From the NCBI RefSeq assembly GCF_002860165.1, contig NZ_PGUZ01000039.1, positions 62,001-126,000 on the forward strand: a stretch of DNA of 64,000 bases. The letters are read 5' to 3'. The translations under genes were made by a program, and so were the position numbers. Shown here one piece after another: positions 1 to 6,954 of this stretch. This DNA comes from Bacillus sp. V3-13 (lineage in GTDB: Bacteria > Bacillota > Bacilli > Bacillales > Cytobacillaceae). The notes below the pieces were generated by a model that saw nothing but the letters and a program-made list of their open reading frames with translations, was not told the DNA's origin and did not search any database. Numbering within the stretch: the stretch's first letter is position 1; every line of letters begins with the position of its first letter.

Positions 1-2
1 TC

Positions 3-830
3 CATCAGGATATTATCTTTAACACTTCTACACTTGTTGACGCGAAGGAAGAAGTGATTGTACTGCCGGCGATGACCCGCTACGAACAGCCGGGCGGGGG
101 TACTTCAACGAGTACAGAAAGAATGGTTTACTTCAGCGCAGAAATTGACGGTCCGCGCATTAAGGAAGCCCGGCCTGAATGGGAAATTTATATCGATCTT
201 GCTTCAAGAGTGTTTCCTGAGAAAAAGCATCTTATTCATTTCAATAATGCAGCAGAAATACGTGCAGAAATTGCCGAAGCCAATCCATATTATGACGGAA
301 TCCAGCATTTGAAAAATCGCGGTGATGTATTCCAATGGGGCGGAGCGTGGCTGTGTGAAGATGGATTATTTCCGACACCAAATGGAAAAGGAAACCTTTT
401 GGCGATCGAAATTCCTGAACTTCGTAAAACAGAAGGCCATTTCTATGTAACATCACGCCGGGGTAAACAATTCAACTCAATGGTGTATAGCAACAAAGAT
501 GCGTTCAACGGAGCGGACCGTTATGACATCGTCATGAACGCAGATGATGCAGCAAAATTGCGCATTAATGAAGGCGACACCGTTGTTGCGTATAACCAGT
601 TTGGAACCTATCAAGGACGAGCCAAATTTGAAGATATCAAGTCCGGCAATATCGCGGTCTACTGGCCGGAAGGAAATATTCTGCTTCCAAAGGGTGTTTA
701 TGAAAAGTATTCGCAGATTCCAGAATACAACACAGGTGTGGTTCTCGAAAAAGCAGAAACCTTCCATGCCCAGAAAGACAGAAAATATGTTGAAAAAAGA
801 ATCGAAGAATTAGAAATGAGTGTCGACTGA
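3..830 (+). CDS. Molybdopterin oxidoreductase, FdhF/YdeP type (C-terminal part)
   Basis: The reading frame is already open at the first bases of the window, so only the C-terminal 275 or so residues are present. A GTG at 54 is not a believable start because the frame continues upstream with protein-like sequence. The stretch GGTSTSTERMVYF followed by GPRIKEARPEWEI is typical of the FdhF/YdeP family of formate dehydrogenase-like molybdoenzymes. The last 120 residues look like the dinucleotide-binding beta domain that closes over the bis-MGD cofactor. The substrate cannot be told: YdeP-type members are often called formate dehydrogenases without proof. The gene ends in a strong terminator. A lone modB lies 46 kb further on; no direct link is visible. 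Confidence 0.85.
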   Translation, partial: HQDIIFNTSTLVDAKEEVIVLPAMTRYEQPGGGTSTSTERMVYFSAEIDGPRIKEARPEWEIYIDLASRVFPEKKHLIHFNNAAEIRAEIAEANPYYDGIQHLKNRGDVFQWGGAWLCEDGLFPTPNGKGNLLAIEIPELRKTEGHFYVTSRRGKQFNSMVYSNKDAFNGADRYDIVMNADDAAKLRINEGDTVVAYNQFGTYQGRAKFEDIKSGNIAVYWPEGNILLPKGVYEKYSQIPEYNTGVVLEKAETFHAQKDRKYVEKRIEELEMSVD

Positions 831-857
831 GTCGAGTTTCTTCTATAATATTGTTTA

Positions 858-893
858 AGATCCGGTTCAGATTGATTGAACCGGATCTTTTTA
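858..893 (+). terminator. Rho-independent terminator after the molybdoenzyme
   Basis: A perfect 12-bp stem (AGATCCGGTTCA with its complement) around a 7-base loop is followed by TTTTAT, 28 bases after the stop codon. Confidence 0.9.
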
Positions 894-1024
894 TGAGTTT
901 TAATATCCACCACATCACCCGGAAACAAATATCCAGATGACACATCAATGTAATGTAAACGTCAACAGCTTGTAAACTTAATCCGCTAAACTATGAATAC
1001 CAATAGCAGACTTTGGAGGTATTT

Positions 1025-1372
1025 ATGGAATCGTATTTGCAAAAATCGCTTGATGAATGGAAAGAAGAAATTTCTGAAGTGCTTGATGCCGTAGATAGAG
1101 AGTATGAGGAAGTAAAGCAGGAGCTCAAGGTGTATTCGTATAAATACGGGATTACCAAACAAGTGATTCAATCGACGGTGAATGATGAAATTATTAATCA
1201 TATCCGCCAGCTTTACCACAAGCCTTTTGAAGAAAAATACGAAGAATTGAAAGAATATATGCGTGAGCTTGACGAAAAAAGGAAAGTATTTCAAATGTTT
1301 GTACATAAAATTGATGAAGTAAAACGGAAAGAAACAAATCCGGTTTCTACGAATGCAGTACAAACCTTTTAA
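1025..1372 (+). CDS. Small coiled-coil protein of unknown function
   Basis: This encodes 115 residues, strongly charged and almost certainly all helical, with Glu/Lys-rich heptad-like runs over most of its length. I do not recognise the family. ATG at 1025 is chosen because GGAGGT lies a few bases upstream; an in-frame TTG at 1013 falls on that ribosome-binding site and is unlikely. There is no signal peptide, membrane segment or cysteine pair, so it is probably a soluble cytoplasmic protein. It stands alone, between a terminator on its 5' side and another hairpin just after its stop. Confidence 0.75.
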   Translation: MESYLQKSLDEWKEEISEVLDAVDREYEEVKQELKVYSYKYGITKQVIQSTVNDEIINHIRQLYHKPFEEKYEELKEYMRELDEKRKVFQMFVHKIDEVKRKETNPVSTNAVQTF

Positions 1373-1379
1373 ATTTGTG

Positions 1380-1407
1380 CCTATGCAAATCATTGCATGG
1401 GTTTTTT
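1380..1407 (+). terminator. Terminator after the coiled-coil gene
   Basis: An 8-bp stem (CCTATGCA with TGCATGGG, one G-T pair) is followed by six T. Confidence 0.75.
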
Positions 1408-1500
1408 AAATTTTTGTAATGAAAAAGAGCAGATTATTTCATAATTCGAATGAAATATGAGAAAATAAAATGGAAATTTTTATAAGGAGGCCAAAACAGT

Positions 1501-2328
1501 ATGAGAAGCCTGACAGATACAACTACGTTACATAATGGGGTTAAGATGCCCTGGTTTGGATTTGGTGTGTTTAAAGTCAAAGAGGGTGAAGAAGTCATTG
1601 AGTCGGTCAAGGCCGCATTAAAAGCAGGATACCGAAGCATTGATACGGCAGCTGTTTACCAAAACGAAGAAGGTGTCGGCCAGGCAATCAAAGAATCCGG
1701 CGTTCCCCGTGAGGAATTGTTTGTAACAACAAAAGTTTGGAACGCGGACCAAGGCTTCGATTCTACGCTAAGTGCCTTTGAGACGAGTTTAAAGAAATTA
1801 GGGCTCGACTATGTGGATTTGTATCTTATTCACTGGCCGGTGAAAGGGAAGTATAAAGAAACATGGAGAGCGCTCGAACAGCTTTATAAAGATGGCAGAG
1901 TTCGTGCGATCGGCGTAAGTAATTTTCATGTCCATCACTTACAGGATCTTCTTGCGGATGCAGAGATCAAGCCAATGGTCAATCAGGTTGAGCTGCATCC
2001 ATTGCTCGCACAAACCGAGCTGCACGAATTTTGCAAAAACCAGGGCATTCAAATTGAAGCATGGTCACCGCTGGCACAAGGCGAATTGCTCAACAACGAG
2101 GTACTGAAGGAAATTGGCGCTAAATATGATAAATCACCGGCACAAATCATTCTTCGCTGGGATTTGCAGAGGGAAATCGTTACAATCCCTAAATCAATCA
2201 ATGAAAACCGGATCATCGAAAATGCGAACATTTTCGATTTCGAGCTGTCACGTGACGATATGGAAAAGATAAACTCACTAAATGAAAACCGTCGCGTTGG
2301 TGCGGATCCGGACAATTTCGATTTTTAA
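1501..2328 (+). CDS. yvgN: Aldo/keto reductase, YvgN-type (glyoxal/methylglyoxal reductase)
   Basis: A 275-residue cytoplasmic NADPH-dependent reductase of the aldo/keto reductase superfamily, close in sequence and length to Bacillus subtilis YvgN, which reduces glyoxal and methylglyoxal. The catalytic tetrad is visible: Asp48 and Tyr53 in [12 protein letters not shown], Lys78 in TTKVW, and His111 in LYLIHWP. The [10 protein letters not shown] segment near residue 229 is the cofactor 2'-phosphate-binding loop. ATG at 1501 follows AAGGAGG at good spacing. It appears to be a single-gene unit. The physiological substrate is inferred from the family and could be another aldehyde. Confidence 0.93.
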   Translation: MRSLTDTTTLHNGVKMPWFGFGVFKVKEGEEVIESVKAALKAGYRSIDTAAVYQNEEGVGQAIKESGVPREELFVTTKVWNADQGFDSTLSAFETSLKKLGLDYVDLYLIHWPVKGKYKETWRALEQLYKDGRVRAIGVSNFHVHHLQDLLADAEIKPMVNQVELHPLLAQTELHEFCKNQGIQIEAWSPLAQGELLNNEVLKEIGAKYDKSPAQIILRWDLQREIVTIPKSINENRIIENANIFDFELSRDDMEKINSLNENRRVGADPDNFDF

Positions 2329-2384
2329 TTCGGGACTGATACTTGGGGAATGGTGGTATCTGTGTTTCACAAATATAATGTCAC

Positions 2385-2570
2385 CTATTCTCTTGATAAA
2401 GGTTGCCCATTTTCTGTTTTTGCAACGATAAAAAATTGACACTGAGAAAATGCTGCATTATATTTGAGTGAATTTTCTAATTCTTGAATAGTACCTGTTT
2501 CTCTCCATTCTTGTTCCCATTGTTTTAACGTTTCAACATCCGTGTTAAGGATGAATCTAAACTTCCAGAA
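2385..2570 (-). pseudogene. Truncated reading frame at the left edge of the foreign patch
   Basis: On the minus strand a frame of 61 codons runs from an in-frame TAG at 2571-2573 down to a stop at 2385. It reads like real protein (ILNTDVETLKQWEQEWRE, then FFIVAKTENG) but has no ATG, GTG or TTG start with a ribosome-binding site. It looks like the 3' end of a gene whose 5' part is gone. I do not recognise the family. Its lost upstream part would lie where the plus-strand FGE-like gene now begins, so both appear cut at the same junction near 2540-2575. Confidence 0.4.
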
Positions 2571-2579
2571 CTAGAAGAG

Positions 2580-3386
2580 ATGATTCTAATACCAGGAGGA
2601 TCTTTTATAAAAGGCATTGATCGTTCCAGTGCTAATCACCATAGACTTTCGTTTACAAATGTCGAAAAAGAAGAAAAAGTATATCTGCCACCTTATTATA
2701 TAGATATATACCCCGTATCTAACGCCGAGTACGACCAATTTGTCAAAGATGTGGGTACCAACGATGAATTGTTTAGACACCCCGATCAAAAACCAGAGAA
2801 GAACCACATGAGAAATACATACTATGATGAACGGTTTGAACCTGACCATCCAGTAACGGGCATTGATTGGTACGATGCATATGCATACGCAAAATGGGCA
2901 GGTAAAGAACTTCCCACCGAAGAGCAATGGGAAAAAGCTGCTAGAGGGGCAGATGGTCGAATTTACCCATGGGGAAATGAATTCAATGTTAAATATGTAA
3001 ACTGCTTGCTAGGGACGGAAAAAGTGGATATGGACCTTACTGAGTGGAGGAAATGCTTATGTAAAACGAGTAATATTTTTCCGGGAACAACCACATATAG
3101 CATCTACTCAATTCCTGAAAATCGCAGTCCTTACGGAGTGATGGGGATGGTAGGAAATTGTTGGGAGTATACCAGCACCAACTATTACACTGGTGAAGAA
3201 ATGGATCCTAATTTTATTGAACAGGATGTTAGTCAATTCATACAAGATGAAACTGCTTATGTTGTCATTAAGGGTGGGGCATGGAGCTCTATTCCAGACA
3301 TGGTCTCTACTTGGTTTAGAGGAAAAGATTTGTTAACGGATAGACATAATGAAATTGGTTTCCGTTGTGTAAAAAACATTGAATAG
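2580..3386 (+). CDS. Formylglycine-generating-enzyme-like (SUMF1/EgtB/PvdO fold) protein
   Basis: 268 residues with the hallmarks of the FGE-sulfatase fold: IPGGSFIKG at the start, PVSNAEYDQFV, HPVTGIDWYDAYAYAKWAGKELPTEEQWEKAARG (given as separate motifs), YPWGNEF, MVGNCWEYT and a terminal IGFRC. Classical FGE carries two copper-binding cysteines after the GGSW motif; here the segment reads GGAWSSIPDMVSTWFRG, with neither. It is therefore unlikely to make formylglycine and more like the PvdO/EgtB-type oxidoreductase or structural members. The 5' end is suspicious: ATG 2580 has no spaced Shine-Dalgarno, and the frame stays open upstream to 2529 with plausible sequence (KLPELEE before the Met), so the gene may be truncated. 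It is followed after 3 bases by an MFS transporter. Confidence 0.75.
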   Translation: MILIPGGSFIKGIDRSSANHHRLSFTNVEKEEKVYLPPYYIDIYPVSNAEYDQFVKDVGTNDELFRHPDQKPEKNHMRNTYYDERFEPDHPVTGIDWYDAYAYAKWAGKELPTEEQWEKAARGADGRIYPWGNEFNVKYVNCLLGTEKVDMDLTEWRKCLCKTSNIFPGTTTYSIYSIPENRSPYGVMGMVGNCWEYTSTNYYTGEEMDPNFIEQDVSQFIQDETAYVVIKGGAWSSIPDMVSTWFRGKDLLTDRHNEIGFRCVKNIE

Positions 3387-3389
3387 AGG

Positions 3390-4646
3390 ATGGTGTCTAC
3401 TATAGAACGGTATGATCAAGCCTCCACATTGTGGAGGCATTCCAATTTTCTTAAGCTCTGGGGGTCTCAAACATTTAACTCTTTAGGCCAAATCTTACTT
3501 CAAGTCGCTGTGATCACAGAAATTTATAAACTAACGCAATCTATATCAGGAGCAGCGTCAGTTCCTGCAATTTCTGCGATCGCTTCATTCATCGGGAGCC
3601 TCACGGCCTCCTTCTTAATTGATCGGTTCTCTTTGGTAAGGTTACTATTTATAATCGGCTTGCTTCGAGCGGGACTCACCATATTACTAGGTTCATTTCT
3701 TATATATGCCTCCAAAATTACTGTTTTTCCCGCTCTTTCTGTTTTATTTATTTTAGCGTTTATCAGTTCATGGTACCAGCCAGCTCGATTTGCATTGTTA
3801 CCTTTCATTGTATCAAGAGAACTTTATGTAAAAGCCAGCGCATCGATCTCTTTAGTTCAGCAATCCTTGTTTTCGATAGGATGGGCACTTGGAGGCATTC
3901 TAACCATAACGCTGTCGTTTTCTACGATTATCTCTTTTGTCATAGTCGCTTTTGGAATCTCGGGTTTGTTTGTATTATTAGTAAAAACTCAGGCTAATGA
4001 AAATAAACAGAACGTAGGAAAACAAAAGCCAGTACCTGCCTGGAAGCAAGTCGTTCGATCTCCCATTATTCGTACCATTACTTTAATGGATTGTACTGAA
4101 GGACTAGCCAATGCTATTTGGTCGTCGGCGTTATTGTTAGCTTTTACAAATGTAGTTCTAGGACTGGGTAATGATTGGTGGGGGTTCATTAATGCCTCGT
4201 ATTTCATTGGAGCTATAATCGGTAGTGCAATCGTATTATATCAATCAAAGATCCTGGAAAGAAATATTGCCTCTGTGATTAGTTTGAGCTCAATTATTAT
4301 GGGGGTTCTAACTTTTCTTTTTACAGTAATAAACATTCCAATTTTTTCATTGGTACTTTGTATATTAATGGGCCCCATGTACCAAATACGTGATATTTGC
4401 CAACAAACAATTCTGCAAGATGTGATTAAACCGGAACAGATAGCCAGCATTATGGCTGCCAGAGATATTATTTTATCTCCTTGGAACGGCTTAACGATTT
4501 TATTAATGGGTGTCATTGCCGATTTCACAAGTATTAAGTTTATTTTCTTTTTAGCTTCTTTCCTCTACGTAGTCACGGCAATTCTTGTATATATACAGCC
4601 TGAACTACGAAATTATCAGTTCATTGAAAAAAAGTTCTTTACTTAG
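3390..4646 (+). CDS. MFS transporter, drug/secretion-effector type
   Basis: 418 residues with about 12 hydrophobic segments, a short cytoplasmic N-terminus (RHSNFLKLWGSQTFNSLG) and the loop LIDRFSLVRLL after helix 2. These are typical of MFS exporters in the macrolide-efflux/secretion-effector group. It starts 3 bases after the FGE-like stop, with GAGG right before the ATG; GTG at 3393 is an equally possible start. The tight pairing suggests both proteins served one pathway, for instance export of a metabolite or peptide, but no substrate can be read from the sequence. A Tn3 transposase remnant lies downstream, so this pair is probably horizontally acquired. Confidence 0.8.
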   Translation: MVSTIERYDQASTLWRHSNFLKLWGSQTFNSLGQILLQVAVITEIYKLTQSISGAASVPAISAIASFIGSLTASFLIDRFSLVRLLFIIGLLRAGLTILLGSFLIYASKITVFPALSVLFILAFISSWYQPARFALLPFIVSRELYVKASASISLVQQSLFSIGWALGGILTITLSFSTIISFVIVAFGISGLFVLLVKTQANENKQNVGKQKPVPAWKQVVRSPIIRTITLMDCTEGLANAIWSSALLLAFTNVVLGLGNDWWGFINASYFIGAIIGSAIVLYQSKILERNIASVISLSSIIMGVLTFLFTVINIPIFSLVLCILMGPMYQIRDICQQTILQDVIKPEQIASIMAARDIILSPWNGLTILLMGVIADFTSIKFIFFLASFLYVVTAILVYIQPELRNYQFIEKKFFT

Positions 4647-4900
4647 GTTTAAACGTATTGTGCGGGAAGTAAAAGGTGATGTGATCTGACAGCGCATCCT
4701 AATGGTAACACTTGCATTTGAGCCAGTGACCTCTATATTCAACAGATTTCATCTTGTTCCACTTAACTAACTCGTTAAAACCATTTCATTTTTAATAACT
4801 GGGCCCTTGCCAGAGAAGTGATTTAGTACAGTTATTTCGGCTATAAAACTTGGCTTAACTAGTTTGACAAAGATGCAAATAGTGCTGGATAGAGAAATAA

Positions 4901-5116
4901 CCTGTTCTCTACAATGTATTCCAGCTCACACGTATTCTTCATGAATATATGCAAGAAGGGAACCTATTGGATGAAGAAGTGCTGTCTGATCTTAGTCCAT
5001 ATCTCACCTTTCACGTAAATCGTTTCGGAAAGTATCGTTTAGACATCGATCGCCGTCCACTAGATCTTCAGTTTGATATTCCAGTGTCTCCTACTCAAGT
5101 AGAAGCTATTAGTTGA
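4901..5116 (+). pseudogene. tnpA: C-terminal remnant of a Tn3-family transposase (TnpA)
   Basis: The last 71 codons of a Tn3-family transposase remain. The frame reads NVFQLTRILHEYMQEG, then LSDLSPYLTFHVNRFGKY and RLDIDRRPLDL; the LSPY-x-T-x-H-x-x-RFG-x-Y pattern is what I recall as typical of one branch of Tn3 TnpA C-termini. An in-frame stop (4898-4900) precedes it and no start codon with a ribosome-binding site is present, so the gene is dead. About 45 bases beyond its stop comes a terminal inverted repeat, exactly where Tn3 elements place one. Bases 4647-4900 hold no other gene I can recognise; they may be scrambled transposon DNA. Confidence 0.7.
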
Positions 5117-5122
5117 AATAAA

Positions 5123-5162
5123 TAACAAGAGAGTATTCAAACTGATATGCTCTCTTGTTTAT
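5123..5162 (+). terminator. Terminator after the tnpA remnant
   Basis: A perfect 10-bp stem (AACAAGAGAG with CTCTCTTGTT) followed by T-rich sequence, just after the transposase stop codon. Confidence 0.65.
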
Positions 5163-5199
5163 GAGTGGCCCAAAAAAGAACGAATTCTTGCCGTACCCC
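5162..5199 (-). repeat. Tn3-type 38-bp terminal inverted repeat (right end)
   Basis: Read on the minus strand from 5199, the sequence begins GGGGTACGGCAAGAATTCG and runs 38 bases. Tn3-family ends are 38 bp and start GGGG; the ends of Tn4430-like Bacillus elements start GGGGTACCGC in my recollection. Its place 45 bases after the tnpA stop fits. A candidate 5-bp target duplication would be the following AATAT. I could not find a matching left repeat upstream. Confidence 0.6.
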
Positions 5200-5212
5200 A
5201 ATATGTTTACTT

Positions 5213-5384
5213 CTTATCCAGAGAGGTGGAGGGATTTGGCCCTTTGATACCTCGGCAGCGGACTCTTTAAGAGCACTGTGCCAATTCCAACAAGCGTTAT
5301 GCTTGGCAGATAAGACAGGATTGGACTTATAACGCCAACCCCTTCTTATTATTACGCAACGGATGATAGGAAGGGGTTTTTATT
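5213..5384 (+). promoter_or_regulatory. SAM-I riboswitch (S-box) with terminator
   Basis: The aptamer runs from CTTATC (5213-5218), which pairs with GATAAG (5309-5314) to close P1. Inside are the conserved S-box elements AGAGAGGTGGAGGGA, TTGGCCC, the kink-turn-side GATACC and CGGCAGC, then GTGCCAATTCC and CAAGC...GCTTGGCAGATAAGA. An expression platform follows with a terminator stem AACCCCTTC/GAAGGGGTT (5337-5378) and a T tract. High SAM should terminate transcription. Normally a methionine or cysteine gene follows, but here the next gene is a small Fbp-like peptide, and a transposon end sits 13 bases upstream. Confidence 0.9.
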
Positions 5385-5438
5385 TTATCTAAAACCCACT
5401 AAACCAATCGGAATAAATTAGAATAGGAGCAATAATAA

Positions 5439-5648
5439 GTGAAAAATATTGATTTTTCTGCAGAAGAGAAAAAGGAATTCTTCATCGCAAAGCTGCTCGA
5501 TCTCGGCGTGTATAAAAAAGGGGATCGCCAACTATTTGAATTGTCGCTTGATGACCTCACGGAGGAATATGAAAAAATAATGAAATGTAAAAACTTCAAA
5601 AACAAAAAACGTGAATCAAGTTTATCTGATGTTGCATACAAAATCTAA
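5439..5648 (+). CDS. Fbp-like small protein (Fur-regulated basic protein A family)
   Basis: 69 residues. The segment from residue 10, FFIAKLLDLGVYKKGDRQLF followed by ELSLDDLTEEYEKI, matches the FbpA-type domain as I remember it: a short helix, a Gly-Val-Tyr-Lys-Lys turn, then a second helix. In B. subtilis such peptides are small effectors in the iron-sparing response under Fur and FsrA. The start is GTG at 5439 with AGGAG nine bases upstream. I see no Fur box in front. The nearest control element is the SAM riboswitch terminator, 55 bases upstream. The function is by family only. Confidence 0.6.
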   Translation: MKNIDFSAEEKKEFFIAKLLDLGVYKKGDRQLFELSLDDLTEEYEKIMKCKNFKNKKRESSLSDVAYKI

Positions 5649-5651
5649 ACC

Positions 5652-5685
5652 AAAAGCACAAAGCCATGAAGGCTTTATGCTTTTC
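5652..5685. terminator. Bidirectional terminator
   Basis: A 14-bp stem (AAAAGCACAAAGCC with GGCTTTATGCTTTT, one mismatched pair) lies between two converging genes and can serve both. Confidence 0.8.
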
Positions 5686-5720
5686 TTAATAATTGTTCCC
5701 TAAAAGCCGGCACTAATCTT

Positions 5721-6740
5721 TTATAATATTCTTCTTCCCTGCTGTGATAGGGCGTAGTAAATGCCATGCTGCAAAGTTTGAAAACAATGGTATTGACTTA
5801 ATTTTACGTTAACTTCTGTAATTTGCATGCTGATCTCCGCAGACATCCCGACCAAAATTGTCTCTGTGCCAATCAACCTGGCTGCAGCAGCAAGTTTATA
5901 GATTAAATCAATCGCATAATTATTTAAACTTTGATGTAAAGCCGTCAAATCAAGAACCAAATATTTTGCCTGGTAATGGGGGAGGCGGTGCAATGTTTTT
6001 TCAATCAGCTCCTCGGAACGAAGATCATCGTATTGACCCAGCAAGGGGACAACGACAATTTCCTCCAGGACCGGAATAATCGGTGAAGAAATATCCTTGA
6101 TTAAATCCGTTAAATTTTTTGTCCGTTCCTCAACAAGTTTTTCCAGCTTTTGAATTTCTTCTGTTTCTCGTCTCCTTGCAAGCTGGTGAATATTTTGGTC
6201 AACTGTCACAGAAGAAGGGAAGTATGCAAACTCGCAAAAGTCATCGCCCTCAATTTGGCTCTTAAGAATTTTATAGCCGATATTCTCGCCAAACATACCA
6301 GTCAGCAAGCCTGCAAAATGGCTGGGAAGAAAAGACCCGGCATGGGTCTTACCCTGGGCTTTATTAATTTTATATTCCCAAGAGTTTTTCATTCGAATAA
6401 CAGCCGTCTTGTTCGATTCACTAATTTCTTCTACTTCAATTCGGCCCCATCCTGCTGAAGCATATGTATTTGTGAGGACAGACACGATTGATTCTATATT
6501 TAAAGACATGCTTTGAAAATATTCACCAACAACGATTCCCTGGCGAAACCCGGCAGCCTGAATGACAAGATTTGCTGCATCATCTCCAGATACCTCTTCA
6601 ATTGCATCAAAAAAGGTTTTCATTGCCGAAGAAATCCAGAATAGCACCGCATCTTCCTTTTCGAACAAAAAGGTTCCATTATCAAGATCCCATTGAAAAT
6701 TTAATCCGCCTGCATTGATTTCTAAAGGTTTCTTTTCCAA
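5721..6740 (-). CDS. RsbR-like regulator: XylR-N/V4R-type sensor domain plus STAS domain
   Basis: About 339 residues. The N-terminal 200 residues resemble the XylR-N/V4R ligand-sensing region (DLDNGTFLFEKEDAVLFW, later SFLPSHFAGLLTGMFGE). A short coiled linker (KLEKLVEERTKNLTDL) leads to a C-terminal STAS domain starting SSPIIPVLEEIVVVPLLG. The layout is that of RsbR-type stressosome proteins. The two usual phospho-acceptor threonines look replaced: Asp in GQYDD where RsbR has IDT, and Asn in HQSLNN where RsbR has VVDT. TTG 6740 is chosen because GAGAGGAAG precedes it, and because the upstream ATG (6776) overlaps a good -10 box and has no ribosome-binding site. Confidence 0.75.
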   Translation of the reverse strand: MEKKPLEINAGGLNFQWDLDNGTFLFEKEDAVLFWISSAMKTFFDAIEEVSGDDAANLVIQAAGFRQGIVVGEYFQSMSLNIESIVSVLTNTYASAGWGRIEVEEISESNKTAVIRMKNSWEYKINKAQGKTHAGSFLPSHFAGLLTGMFGENIGYKILKSQIEGDDFCEFAYFPSSVTVDQNIHQLARRRETEEIQKLEKLVEERTKNLTDLIKDISSPIIPVLEEIVVVPLLGQYDDLRSEELIEKTLHRLPHYQAKYLVLDLTALHQSLNNYAIDLIYKLAAAARLIGTETILVGMSAEISMQITEVNVKLSQYHCFQTLQHGIYYALSQQGRRIL

Positions 6741-6774
6741 TTGCCTGCTTCCTCTCACTCGTATATTTGCATTC

Positions 6775-6802
6775 ATTATATATAAATTTAGCGATAAAGC
6801 AA
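6775..6802 (-). promoter_or_regulatory. SigA-type promoter of the STAS gene
   Basis: On the minus strand, TTGCTT (6802-6797), a 16-base spacer and TATAAT (6780-6775). Transcription would begin near 6768, downstream of the ATG at 6776, which argues for the TTG start at 6740. Confidence 0.6.
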
Positions 6803-6923
6803 AAAAGAAAGGATTGAAATATACATGGTAAAAAATTCTCAAGCAAGCATCAAAAAGTTTATCCGGACATATTCGCAGGGCATTAACTTATATTAAAATA
6901 CGCTATCACTTCTTAATATAAAA

Positions 6924-6953
6924 CAAAAAACCGATCCCGGGCAGGGACCGATT
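6924..6953 (-). terminator. Terminator of the FtsH-like gene
   Basis: On the minus strand a stem CGGTCCC/GGGATCG closes a small loop and is followed by TTTTTTG, directly after the stop codon. Confidence 0.75.
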
Positions 6954-6954
6954 G

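Noticed and set aside
2344-2381. Candidate left Tn3 repeat beginning GGGGAATGG
   Set aside because: After the first four G it does not match the right-end repeat and no target duplication is seen.
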